From DATAOG01 sp963757395 (GTDB lineage Bacteria; Pseudomonadota; Alphaproteobacteria; Geminicoccales; Geminicoccaceae): a stretch of 64,000 nucleotides of DNA. The stretch spans positions 372,001 through 436,000 of the forward strand of contig CAVWRK010000011.1 in the NCBI GenBank assembly GCA_963757395.1. Reading direction: 5' to 3'. The notes under the pieces are model-generated. The model saw nothing but the letters and a program-made list of their open reading frames with translations, was not told the DNA's origin and made no database searches. The translations under genes were made by a program, and so were the position numbers. Positions within the stretch are counted from its first letter, which is position 1, and the number at the start of each line of letters is the position of its first letter. This document shows, piece by piece, positions 27,079-35,408 of the stretch.

Positions 27079-27578
27079 TCGAGCTTGGAGAACACCGTCT
27101 CCGCCTCGATCCGCTCGACGTCGGCGGGCCGCGGGAAGGGTGCCGGCGCCGGCTCGCCGGGCGTACGTGGCCGGCCGATCCGGGCGAAGAAGTCATCGAG
27201 GCCGCCATCGCCGCCCGGCAGCATCACCCAGCACATCTTGAGCTCCCGGTCCGGGCTCGGGTTGACGAACTTGTGCCGATGCCCGGCGCCGACGTAGACC
27301 GTGGTCCCGGTCCGGAGCGGGTAGGTCTCGCCGTCGATCACGGCCTCGCCCTCGCCCTCGAAAAAGAACAAAAGCTCCTCCTGGGCCGGATGGACGTGCT
27401 CGCGGATGTAGGAATTGGGCGCGATCACCTGGATGCCGGAAGCCAAGCTCCGGATGCTCGGATCCTTGCGATGCGAGACCCGGACCTCGGTGTAGCCGTT
27501 AGCCGGCACCGGCTGCCAGAAGCTTTCCCCGTCGTCCGGCTGCACGACGTGCACCGGCGTCGTCACCTGCTCGCTCAT
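27075..27578 (-). CDS. Cupin-domain protein
   Basis: 167-aa protein with one cupin. Motif 1 is REHVHPAQEELLFFFEGEG (His-x-His, then Glu) and motif 2 is YVGAGHRHKFVN (His). A metal-binding site is therefore complete. Start ATG 27578 is preferred over the adjacent ATG 27581 because of spacing to the GGGGAGG site. It is convergent with the exporter and divergent from brnT; no pathway is evident. Confidence 0.88.
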   Translation of the reverse strand: MSEQVTTPVHVVQPDDGESFWQPVPANGYTEVRVSHRKDPSIRSLASGIQVIAPNSYIREHVHPAQEELLFFFEGEGEAVIDGETYPLRTGTTVYVGAGHRHKFVNPSPDRELKMCWVMLPGGDGGLDDFFARIGRPRTPGEPAPAPFPRPADVERIEAETVFSKLD

Positions 27579-27593
27579 CATCGCCTCCCCTGA

Positions 27594-27625
27594 TTGACAA
27601 GTGTACACATTCTGTGCCCCATACT
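27594..27625 (+). promoter_or_regulatory. Second brnT promoter region with palindrome
   Basis: A consensus -35 TTGACA (27594-27599) is followed by the perfect palindrome GTGTACAC (27601-27608) and a -10-like CATACT (27620-27625; spacer 20, longer than ideal). The -10 ends five bases before the brnT ATG with no ribosome site, the same layout as the other brnTA locus in the window. Confidence 0.4.
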
Positions 27626-27630
27626 CAGTC

Positions 27631-27898
27631 ATGGCGTTCCAATGGGACGAAGGCAAGCGGCTTCGCAATATCGCGAAGCACGGCTTCGACTTCCTACAGG
27701 CCGATGAGCTGTTCGAGGGGCCGCATGTCATCGTCCCATCGAAGCGCAACAGCCGGAGGAACGCTTTCTGGCGATCGGCAAGGTGGCCGGCAGGTGGGCG
27801 ACGGTCGTCTACACGCTCCGCGCAGGCGACCGCCGCATCATCTCGATGAGGAGCGCGCGCGATGCGGAAAGGCAAATCCATGAGGAGCTACACGGCTG
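27631..27898 (+). CDS. brnT: BrnT-family toxin, frame break (-1)
   Basis: Second BrnT. Frame one carries MAFQWDEGKRLRNIAKHGFDF and DELFEGPHVI. Near 27733 one base is missing, and the family text continues as RPIEAQQPEERFLAIGKVAG, VVYTLRAGDRRIISMRSARD up to a TGA at 27896-27898. Repaired length is about 89 aa. Unlike the +1 shifts elsewhere this is a deletion, so it may be genuine inactivation of a toxin. The antitoxin downstream is intact. Confidence 0.8.
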
Positions 27899-28203
27899 AA
27901 GAGCTCAAGGCGATGCGGCGCCGCGGCGAGGACCGGACCGACTGGGCCAAGGTCGACGCGATGACCGAGGCCGACCTCGAGCGGGCGATCGCCGAGGACG
28001 AGGACGAGCGCGACCTCGATCCCGACTGGACGCGCGCCGAACTGGTCATGCCCCGCCCCAGGCAGTCGGTCCACCTGCGGCTCGACCCCGAGGTGGTCGA
28101 TTTCTTCAAAGCCGGCGGCAAGGGCCACATCACCCGCATGCAAGCGGTCCTGCGCGCCTACGTCGACGCGCAGAAACGCCGCCGCGAGGCGTCGCGCGAC
28201 TGA
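27880..28203 (+). CDS. brnA: BrnA-family antitoxin
   Basis: 107-aa protein beginning MRSYTAEELKAMRRRG, with EDRTDWAKVDAMTEADLERAI and a C-terminal ribbon-helix-helix PRQSVHLRLDPEVVDFFKA followed by GHITRMQAVLRAYVDAQ. It overlaps the repaired end of brnT and belongs to the same locus. Start 27880 chosen because it fits family N-termini; 27862 is also in frame. Confidence 0.85.
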   Translation: MRSYTAEELKAMRRRGEDRTDWAKVDAMTEADLERAIAEDEDERDLDPDWTRAELVMPRPRQSVHLRLDPEVVDFFKAGGKGHITRMQAVLRAYVDAQKRRREASRD

Positions 28204-28204
28204 G

Positions 28205-28524
28205 ATGAGCGATCCCATGCTGACGACCAAGCGCAAGCCGGCGACGGTCGGCGAGATCCTGGTGGAGGAGTTCATGCGGCCCATGGGCCGCACGCAAGGT
28301 GCCTTGGCCGAGGCCAGGGCGTGCCGCGCAAGCACGTCAATCAGCTCTGCAACGATCGACGAACCGTCACCGCCCCGACCGCGCTGATCCTCGCGCGCGT
28401 GTTCGGCAACAGCCCGGATTTCTGGCTCAACGTGCAGCGCCGCACCGACCTCTGGCAGGCGCTGCATTCTCCCGGCGAACTCGCCCGCATCGAGCGCGCG
28501 AAGCCGTTGCCGAGCGCGGCGTGA
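28205..28524 (+). pseudogene. higA: HigA-family antitoxin (XRE type), frame break (-1)
   Basis: Helix-turn-helix antitoxin of the HigA/VapI group in two frames. Frame one: KRKPATVGEILVEEFMRPMG and TQGALAEA. One base is missing near 28317, where family members read AMGVPRKHVNQL. Frame two continues PRKHVNQLCNDRRTVTAPTA, LARVFGNSPDFWLNVQRRTD. No HigB toxin gene is seen in front of it, so it is an orphan. The gene starts two bases after the brnA stop. Confidence 0.75.
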
Positions 28525-28566
28525 AGCCGTGGCGCGTCGCGTAACCCTAGTCCGTGAATTCGGTAC

Positions 28567-28580
28567 GTGTCCCCGGAACT
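28567..28580 (+). repeat. Left arm of inverted repeat flanking the DUF2513-like gene
   Basis: GTGTCCCCGGAACT here matches the reverse complement of 29108-29121 at 13 of 14 positions. The two arms enclose the lower-GC gene at 28590-29000 and little else, which suggests the ends of a small mobile cassette. Confidence 0.5.
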
Positions 28581-28589
28581 TATCCAAAA

Positions 28590-29000
28590 TCAATCCAGAC
28601 CCAGTAGTTCCTTACCCTTGTGCATCAGCAGAGCTCTTAGCAATTCGAAGGCAAGGCCGCCCGTGGTTTCCATGACTTTGCTTTTGGCAATCTTCCAGCT
28701 TGTGTTATCACGCGACGCGTCCAGGAACTCGTGCCCAGCCCACGTTAGCCGGTACTTGTCTCGGTTCTGTTGCAGGAAGATGTAATCGCTAGTTTTCTTA
28801 GCGAGTTCCCAGTCCATTGATCGACTTTCAATTTCCCTAAACTCGGACCAGACGAGCCCCGCCTCGCAAAGCAGATCTAAATGATACGCGACTTCCTCTT
28901 CCGGCTTTCCGGAGATACTGGGCTTGTCGTGGTGCAATCGCTCGGGATGCCCGTCAAGCCCTTGAAGGATTTCGCGGCAGAGGTCCAGGTCACGCCTCAT
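28590..29000 (-). CDS. DUF2513-like hypothetical protein
   Basis: 136-aa protein starting MRRDLDLCREILQGLDGH, followed by a winged-helix-like pattern (EEEVAYHLDLLCEAGLV) and LTWAGHEFLDASRD, features of the DUF2513 family found on phages and mobile islands. Base composition is clearly lower in GC than neighbouring genes. It lies between inverted repeats and next to toxin-antitoxin fragments, so recent transfer is likely. Function unknown. Confidence 0.75.
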   Translation of the reverse strand: MRRDLDLCREILQGLDGHPERLHHDKPSISGKPEEEVAYHLDLLCEAGLVWSEFREIESRSMDWELAKKTSDYIFLQQNRDKYRLTWAGHEFLDASRDNTSWKIAKSKVMETTGGLAFELLRALLMHKGKELLGLD

Positions 29001-29107
29001 GTTCTCGGCTCTTATCGCCCCAGTTTGTCACTCCAGAGAACATACTACCTAAGGTTAGTCCTGTCGAGCCGTGTCACCTTAGGATTAGGGTATGAAGTTC
29101 CGCCGAG

Positions 29108-29121
29108 AATTCCGGGGACAC
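29108..29121 (-). repeat. Right arm of inverted repeat flanking the DUF2513-like gene
   Basis: AATTCCGGGGACAC, inverted partner of 28567-28580. A second inverted pair CCTAAGG (29048-29054) / CCTTAGG (29077-29083) lies just inside it. The stretch 29001-29245 otherwise contains no gene. Confidence 0.5.
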
Positions 29122-29245
29122 AATACGCAACTCGTAGGGGGGCCCGGCGACTGCCGGATCGGTTTTGCACTATGGAGCCTGGGCGAGCGACACCGGTCGG
29201 CGGATTGGCGGCGATGGCGGGTGCGCAAACAGCCCAGGCGGCCCG

Positions 29246-30025
29246 TCAGGAGTGGGTGAAGCGCGGCGGGCGCTTCTCGAAGAAGGCACGCACGCCCTCC
29301 TGGCAGTCGGCAGTCGCGAACGCTTCGGCCGAGAGTGCCAGCGAGCGTTCGACCGCCTCGTCCTCGGTGAGATCGAGGGACAGATCGATCGCGCGCTTGC
29401 ACAGCTGCAGCGCTTTGTTCGGCCGCTCCGCGAGTTCCGCCGCCATGCGGCAGGCGGTCATCAGCGCCTCGCCCGGCGGCACGACCCGGTTGACCAGGCC
29501 CCAGGCGAGCGCGGTCGAGGGCTCGATCGGGTCGCCGAAATACATCATCTCCTTGGCCCGGCCCTCGCCGATCCGGCGGGTCACCCGGACCGTGCCGCCC
29601 GAGCCCGGGAACACCCCGAGCTTGATCTCCGGCAGTGCCAGACGCGCATTCGCCTCGACCACGAGCAGATCGCAACAGACCGCGAGCTCGAGCCCGCCGC
29701 CGTAGGCGAGTCCGGCAATCGCCGCGATGGTCGGCTTGGGAAAATCGTCGACCTTCGCATAGGCCCGGTTCTCGGCCGCGAGCTTCTTGCCGATCACATC
29801 GTCCGCCACGCCCGGGAACTCGCGGATGTCAGAGCCGGCGCAGAAGGCGCGCTCGCCCGCCCCGGTCAGCACCAGGACCCGGACCGCCGGATCGGCCGCG
29901 AGACGGTCCAGCACCTCGTCGAGCCGGTGGGTCAGCTCGAGAGTGACCAGGTTCAGCGGCGGATTGCTGAGCGTGACCACGGCCAGCCCGTTCTCGGCCT
30001 TGCAGAGGATGGGCCCGGCAATCAT
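29246..30025 (-). CDS. Enoyl-CoA hydratase/isomerase family protein
   Basis: 259-aa crotonase-fold enzyme. Landmarks: AVVTLSNPPLNLVTLELTHR, VLTGAGERAFCAGSDIREF (oxyanion hole), AAIAGLAYGGGLELAVCCDL (second oxyanion segment and catalytic-Glu region) and LPEIKLGVFPGSGGTVRVTR. Start ATG 30025 overlaps the stop of the O-antigen ligase gene as ATGA; the longer frame upstream runs into that gene. GC-rich like the host genome, in contrast to the genes above it. Reaction within beta-oxidation or a CoA-thioester side path is inferred from family. Confidence 0.92.
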   Translation of the reverse strand: MIAGPILCKAENGLAVVTLSNPPLNLVTLELTHRLDEVLDRLAADPAVRVLVLTGAGERAFCAGSDIREFPGVADDVIGKKLAAENRAYAKVDDFPKPTIAAIAGLAYGGGLELAVCCDLLVVEANARLALPEIKLGVFPGSGGTVRVTRRIGEGRAKEMMYFGDPIEPSTALAWGLVNRVVPPGEALMTACRMAAELAERPNKALQLCKRAIDLSLDLTEDEAVERSLALSAEAFATADCQEGVRAFFEKRPPRFTHS

Positions 30026-31434
30026 CGCTCGCTCCCAGGAAGGTCGTTGCGTGCCCGCCGGCCGGCACTGGTTACGGCCGGTGCCGACGACGAACTCGCG
30101 CGAGCCAGAGCGGTGGCAAGTGCGACGAAGAGCAACCAATCAAATATCGCGAATTCAAACAATCTCGCTTCGGTCATATTTCCTACTACAAACATGACCG
30201 TGTAGATAGTACAGAATAGTGCGAAGGATGAATGCCACTTAACATATGCAGCTGCCCCCCGGATCAGCGTCCATATAAGTAATATAACCGCCACTACCGT
30301 TGCTGGTAAACCCATTTCCGTAGCGATTTGAAGATAACCATTATGCGCGTGATACTGCCATCTGGTCGACTTAAATTCTGGAAAGAATGTCTTATCATAA
30401 AGAGCCCACACGGCCCCAAATCCATAGCCACGTATCGGCCTATGCTCGACGATCTTAATGGAGTCGTCCCAAATTGCAAACCTATTACTTGCCGTAACAT
30501 CCTTTTCGAGCAGGTTGGTGGCGCCTTCCCAGTGCACCAAGCCGGTTGCCGCACATCCTACCAGCCCGACCACGATCAACAATGCTGCAAGATCACCACC
30601 CAAATGCAGACGTTGTGCTAGACGAAAGCACACCGCGGCAGCGATACCAGTGACAAGCATCACGATTGAAGTCGCCGAGCGAGTCATGAATGTCGTAAGT
30701 GCGGCTAATACGCACATGGGCAAGGCAGATCGCCACTCGAGACGGCCAAAAAGCAGCGCGACCAGGAAAAACACGGCGCCGAAAGCCGATATCGGCCCCA
30801 GGAAGTTCGGATTCGGCGTTATTCCCTGCCATCGATCTACGCTTTCGTGGAAATCCGGCATCCTCCCCAACCACCGGCTCGCGCCACCAAACACAAATAG
30901 CTCAATGAGCAAAGAAGTAACGAGGACGCTAGCAAATAACCAAAATAGCGAGCGCATAAAAACCTTAGGCGGCAGAAGATAGCCAAGGATGACACCCACG
31001 AGAGTCGTTGCTGCCATCCAAAATGCTTTGTCGAGAGTCCGTGCCGGATTTAGAGACCAGACAGAGGAAGCGAATGCTACAAAAAGAACCAACCAGAGAA
31101 ACGGCAGCTTCCGAATCGACCAAGTGATCCATCGAAGGCGGGCGCTCCGGATTACCAACAACAAGCCGACCGCGAAAGCGATCAGCCACGCTGCATTGAT
31201 GATCGATTGCGCACGCAGGCTGCTATAGGTCAACTGGAAGAATGGCTGGGTCGAAAGGATCAGGACTATCAAGGCGTACAGCCCGTGAGAACCTAAGGCC
31301 GCTGGTCGCGAAAACCAGCCCAAATCCTCAGCTGTCGTGCGGAGTGGCGCCTGGCTCCTCAGCGACACTGTTCTTGGCAGCGATTCGTCATCAGCGGAAT
31401 TCCGGTTCCTCCTCTGGTTCGGCACTACCGTCAT
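30022..31434 (-). CDS. O-antigen ligase/polymerase family membrane protein
   Basis: 470-aa protein with about 11-12 hydrophobic helices and a large periplasmic loop near residues 310-380. The loop holds the Wzy_C/WaaL-type features RPIRGYGFGAVW and YHAHNGYLQIATEMG (the conserved His-Asn). It would join or polymerise lipid-linked polysaccharide at the outer face of the inner membrane. GC content is visibly lower than the surroundings, indicating transfer; the last 25 residues are GC-rich and may be host-derived read-through. It starts in ATGA overlap with the glycosyltransferase. Confidence 0.85.
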   Translation of the reverse strand: MTVVPNQRRNRNSADDESLPRTVSLRSQAPLRTTAEDLGWFSRPAALGSHGLYALIVLILSTQPFFQLTYSSLRAQSIINAAWLIAFAVGLLLVIRSARLRWITWSIRKLPFLWLVLFVAFASSVWSLNPARTLDKAFWMAATTLVGVILGYLLPPKVFMRSLFWLFASVLVTSLLIELFVFGGASRWLGRMPDFHESVDRWQGITPNPNFLGPISAFGAVFFLVALLFGRLEWRSALPMCVLAALTTFMTRSATSIVMLVTGIAAAVCFRLAQRLHLGGDLAALLIVVGLVGCAATGLVHWEGATNLLEKDVTASNRFAIWDDSIKIVEHRPIRGYGFGAVWALYDKTFFPEFKSTRWQYHAHNGYLQIATEMGLPATVVAVILLIWTLIRGAAAYVKWHSSFALFCTIYTVMFVVGNMTEARLFEFAIFDWLLFVALATALARASSSSAPAVTSAGRRARNDLPGSER

Positions 31435-33477
31435 TCCTCGTTCTCCTGGGCGGAGCCGACCGCGCCAACGCCATTCTGGGCGGCGACGGACGCTAGCCCA
31501 ACCGCCCCTATGTTCGCCGGCACGGCTCGGGGACGCCGCCCCAGCTCGGGCAGCTTCAGCCGCGGTGGGGCCAGCTTGGTGGCCGCGTCCCGCGGCTGCC
31601 CCTCCTTCACCGCTGGCGATGAATTCATGAGGTGCCGCTCGCTCATCAGCGCCATCGCAGGCGCCGATAGGAAGGGAAGAGCAGAGCGTACTGCGCCGAG
31701 GGTCGCCAGCAGCAGGAAGTTAAAACCTACGTCTTCGAAGAACAGGATAGGCAAGTAGGGCATTGCCAGAAACAACAACCCAATGCAGGTTTCCGGCAGG
31801 GTAGCATGCAGGGCGCGGAAGCGGGAGCCTTTCGCCTTGAACTTTGGAGTGCGGCGCCATTTCAGCCGCCTGTGGGACAAGCCGGCGAGCCCGGCTACCA
31901 CCGCCACATAGGTCAGGGACAGACGGGCGATCTCTGCCCCAACCATATCAGCGGCACGGGTACAGCCCACAAGACGGTAGCGATGGTAGGTGCGGATCAG
32001 CGGGGCTATGGACCCAATCGACACCGAGATCCAGAATGCCTGGGGCAGGGCGAGGCGTGGCAGACTCTCTGTCACGTTCAAAAACCAAGACCGTGCCGGC
32101 TACGGCAACGCTCAACGCGGTACCCACAGCGCCCAGCAATGGGAGCAGGCTGCGGATGGGCTCAAGAAACTTCGACCATCCGCCCAGCGACGACGGGGTT
32201 CCAAACGGCCTCGGGAGGCATAGCCTCCAGTGCTGGCGGACCTGTTGCACCGGCCCCCCCGTCCAGCGGTAGCGTTGCTTCTTGAAGTCATCGAACGTCT
32301 CCGGGATTAGACCACGCCCGAATGTCTCGTGCAAATGGATGCCCTCATAGCCGCAAGCGCGGATGCGAATGGATATCTCCGAGTCCTCGGTCAGACACCA
32401 TTCCCCCCATGGCCCGGCCTCGATCAGGGCACGGACCCTGAGCAGGCACATTGTGCCAACCGTATAGGCCGCGTTGTACTCCTGGAGGCCCGGCAGGAGG
32501 ACTTTGTAGTGGGGCATGTATTCGTAGTAGCACCAACGTAGATATCTGTTGTCCTCGAAGCTACGGTAATCGTGTGGTGTCTGTACGTAGCCAATTTTGG
32601 GGTCGTCAAAGAAGCCTACCAGGCGGCTGAGGAAGTCCTGCTCCGCGAAATAGTCAGCATCCACCACGGCGACAAGCTCAACGTCCGGCGCTATGCGCTC
32701 TAAGCAGAAGTTCAGTGCACCAGCCTTTGCTCCGGCAAGGGGCGAGACGTGAAAGAAGCGGAACTTCTCTACACCTAATCGCGCGTTGATTTGATCACAG
32801 TGCTCGGCCAATGGGCGCCACAGAACATCATCCTCGGTATTGTTGTCACAAACGATGACCTCGAAATTCGAATAGTCGAGCCGTGCCAGGCGGTCTAACG
32901 ATGCCATGACCAGCTCCGGCGGCTCGGCGTAGCAAGGAACGTGGATGGACACTTTGGGAGCCGTCGATCTCGCGAAAGCGACCAGCGGCCGCGTCGCCCG
33001 GCGCCATGCACCGTGGGTGAGTAGCGCATCCTCGGCGAGCTTGAGAGCGAAGCCTAACCCAACGGGAAGCCAGGCGATGGCGAGGCCAATCTGGCATAGA
33101 ACCAAGGTCCACACCGGGAAGCCCAAGTCTCGAAGAAGAAAGTAGAACCAAGGTGCGGAGACGCTCAACATGAGCGGCAGGAGCGCCATCTGCGTCGCGC
33201 CGGCTATGGTCAGCCTGGGCAGCAACAGCTTCAGGCCGAGGACGACAAGGACAGCAAGGCACGCGAAGAACAAGGCCCCGGCTCGATGCCCGGTGCTGAG
33301 CCAACCGGCAAGACCACTTAGCACGATGGAGCCGAGAAGCTGACTGGCTTCGCTGAGCCGTGACGCTCGAAGCTCGTGTGCCCTTGGTACGTTCCAGGTA
33401 ACCAAAAGCGTGGCAACCAAGCCCAGGGTCGCCAGACATACCAGCCCAGGGTCGTAGAACTCTCGTGTCAGCAGCAT
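31431..33477 (-). CDS. Processive family-2 glycosyltransferase, membrane-bound, one frame break
   Basis: About 680 aa after repair. N-terminal helices, then the GT2 catalytic domain: VSIHVPCYAEPPELV, FEVIVCDNNTEDD, VAVVDADYF (DxD), CLTEDSEISIRI (TED base) and KKQRYRWTGGPVQQ (QxxRW), the D,D,D,Q-R-W set of processive polysaccharide synthases. One extra T in a run of five at about 32085 shifts to FLNVTESLPRLALPQAFWIS, and C-terminal helices continue to the stop. Low GC. It is followed by the ligase in ATGA overlap, so the two form an exopolysaccharide unit. A longer TTG start at 33531 is possible. Confidence 0.83.
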
Positions 33478-33725
33478 CCCGGCCCCGCGACTAGGGACGC
33501 GCACTCTGGGCAGTCGTGGATGCGAAAGCAAGCGGCCTCGGCGAACGACAGGAAGGCGAGGTCGAGGCGGCCGCCGTCATAGAAATCGAACTGGCCGCCC
33601 GCCAGGCGGTCGAGTGCGTGGCTCAGCTGGCGGGTCAGATCGAGCGTCACCAGGTTGAGCGGCGGGTTGTTCAACGTCAGGACGGCGACCCCGTCCTCGA
33701 CCTGGCAATGGATCAAAGCGTTCAT
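33468..33725 (-). pseudogene. Truncated enoyl-CoA hydratase fused to a copied CoA-transferase fragment
   Basis: ATG 33725 overlaps the CoA-transferase stop (ATGA), and the first 45 residues (VAVLTLNNPPLNLVTLDLTR, HALDRLAGGQ) are the N-terminus of a crotonase-fold enzyme. After that the frame reads FDFYDGGRLDLAFLSFAEA, which is not hydratase sequence but a near copy of the upstream CoA-transferase. The remaining 200 or so hydratase residues are missing. A paralogous complete hydratase lies at 29246-30025. Confidence 0.75.
33536..33594 (+). repeat. 59-bp direct repeat, copy 1
   Basis: Near-identical (about 4 mismatches) to 34228-34286 inside the CoA-transferase gene. It marks the junction where hydratase sequence stops and low-GC exopolysaccharide DNA begins. 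Confidence 0.8.
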
Positions 33726-35332
33726 CGGCTCCCCGCTCGGCATTTCGAAGTCTGGCGCATCGAAGCTCCGGCTTTGGCGCGGAACTGCGATAGAAGGTTC
33801 ATCGGCTCGGCGCGGAACAGGCGCGGGTCCATGGGCGCGAGCGGCTCGGCGACCCGGATCTCGAAACCGATCCGCTCGAGCACGTCGCGGCGGACATCGA
33901 TCCCCGGTGCCACCTCGGTGAGCACGAGGCCATCCAGCTCGAGCCGGAACACCGCGCGCTCGGTCACGTACATCACCTCCTGACCGCGCTCCCGGGCATA
34001 GCGGCCGTTGAAGGTCAGCTGCTGGACCTCGGGCACCCACTTTCGGGTCCGGCCCTCCTGACGGAGCAACAGCCCGCCCGCGCCATCCGGGGCCGCGTCC
34101 AGCCCGCCGGTCGTGAGCGTCCCGGAAAAGACGACCTTCTGCGCGCCCTGGCTGATGTTGATGAAGCCGCCCGGGCCGTTGACGCTTCCGCCGTAGCGGC
34201 TGACGTTGACGTTGCCCGCGCGGTCGACCTCGGCAAACGACAGGAAGGCGAGATCGAGGCCGCCGCCGTCATAGAAGTCGAACTGGTAGGGCTGGTCGGC
34301 CATCATGTCGTAATTGACGCCGGCGCCCGCGTCCTTGCCGCCGGCCGGCACGCCGCCGATGATGCCCTGCTCGACGGTCAGCGTCACTTCCCGCCAAAGG
34401 CCCTCTTCGGCCGCGACGTTGGCGATCCCGTTCGAGACCCCGAAGCCGAGGTTGACCACTGCGCCGGGAAAGAGCTCGAGGGCGGCGCGACGCGCGATCA
34501 CCTTGCGGAGGTCGAACGGCAGGCGCGGGATCGCGGCCTCGGGCGCCCGCAGCTCGCCGGCATAGGCCGGGCTGTAGGGGGTCTGGTAGGTCTGCGGCTG
34601 GCCGGGTGCCACGACCACATAGTCGACGACCACGCCCGGGACCTTGACCAGCTTGCCGGGCAGCGTGCCTGCGGCCGCGATCCGCTCGACCTGGGCAATG
34701 ACGATCCCGCCCTGACGCCGCGCCGCGGTCGCGATCGAGAAATTCTCGCCGAAGAACGCCTCCCGCTCCATCGTGAGGTTGCCGCGCTCGTCGGCCGTCG
34801 TGGCGCGGATCACCGCGACGTCGACCGGCAGCGCCCTATAGAGCAGGAAATCCTCGCCGCCGAGGGTCAGGAGCTCGACCAGGTCGTCCACAGCGCTCGG
34901 GCTTTGCCGGCCGCCGCCGTGGCGCGGGTCGACGAAGCTGTGCAGGCCGATGGTCGTGAGCAGGCCCGGGCGCCCGGCCGCCATGTCGCGCATCAGCTGC
35001 GAGAGCGTCCCCTGGGGCAGGGTGTAGGCCTCGATCCGGTCGGCCAGCGCCAGCTCGGCGAAGCGCGGGCAGTTGTTGAAGCCGCCGCTGATCACGCGGC
35101 GCGCGAGCCCGGGCTCGGCCAGCAGATTGAAGCCGGTGGTCTGCCAGTCGCCGAGCGAGACGACGCTGATCAGGGTCAGATCGCGCGGCGCCCCCTGCTT
35201 GAGAAAGCGCGCCGCGAGCGCCTCGATCACCGCCTCGGGCACGGCATGGCCGCCGCCCGAGCCGCCGAACAGCACCGCATCACCGTCGCGCACCAGCCCG
35301 GCGGCCGCCTCGGCATCGATCAGCTGCACCAT
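33722..35332 (-). CDS. Family I CoA-transferase (acetate/propionate CoA-transferase type)
   Basis: 536-aa enzyme combining alpha and beta halves. The N-half has AVLFGGSGGGHAVPEAVIEA with the glycine-rich oxyanion loop and GLHSFVDPRHGGG; the C-half has LTVEQGIIGGVPAGG with the catalytic glutamate (E in VEQG) and GPGGFINISQGAQKVVFSG. It moves CoA between acyl-CoA and a carboxylate. It was probably co-transcribed with an enoyl-CoA hydratase, now truncated, for short-chain acid breakdown (inference). Confidence 0.92.
   Translation of the reverse strand: MVQLIDAEAAAGLVRDGDAVLFGGSGGGHAVPEAVIEALAARFLKQGAPRDLTLISVVSLGDWQTTGFNLLAEPGLARRVISGGFNNCPRFAELALADRIEAYTLPQGTLSQLMRDMAAGRPGLLTTIGLHSFVDPRHGGGRQSPSAVDDLVELLTLGGEDFLLYRALPVDVAVIRATTADERGNLTMEREAFFGENFSIATAARRQGGIVIAQVERIAAAGTLPGKLVKVPGVVVDYVVVAPGQPQTYQTPYSPAYAGELRAPEAAIPRLPFDLRKVIARRAALELFPGAVVNLGFGVSNGIANVAAEEGLWREVTLTVEQGIIGGVPAGGKDAGAGVNYDMMADQPYQFDFYDGGGLDLAFLSFAEVDRAGNVNVSRYGGSVNGPGGFINISQGAQKVVFSGTLTTGGLDAAPDGAGGLLLRQEGRTRKWVPEVQQLTFNGRYARERGQEVMYVTERAVFRLELDGLVLTEVAPGIDVRRDVLERIGFEIRVAEPLAPMDPRLFRAEPMNLLSQFRAKAGASMRQTSKCRAGSR
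34228..34286 (+). repeat. 59-bp direct repeat, copy 2 (inside the CoA-transferase gene)
   Basis: The parental copy of 33536-33594; here it encodes the in-frame FDFYDGGGLDLAFLSFAEVD of the CoA-transferase. Confidence 0.8.
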
Positions 35333-35408
35333 CGGAAGATCGACCCGCTCGCCCCCATCGCCGGCAAGATGACGGGTTGCCGCCGGGCTGTCGAGGTCGG
35401 ACCATCGC

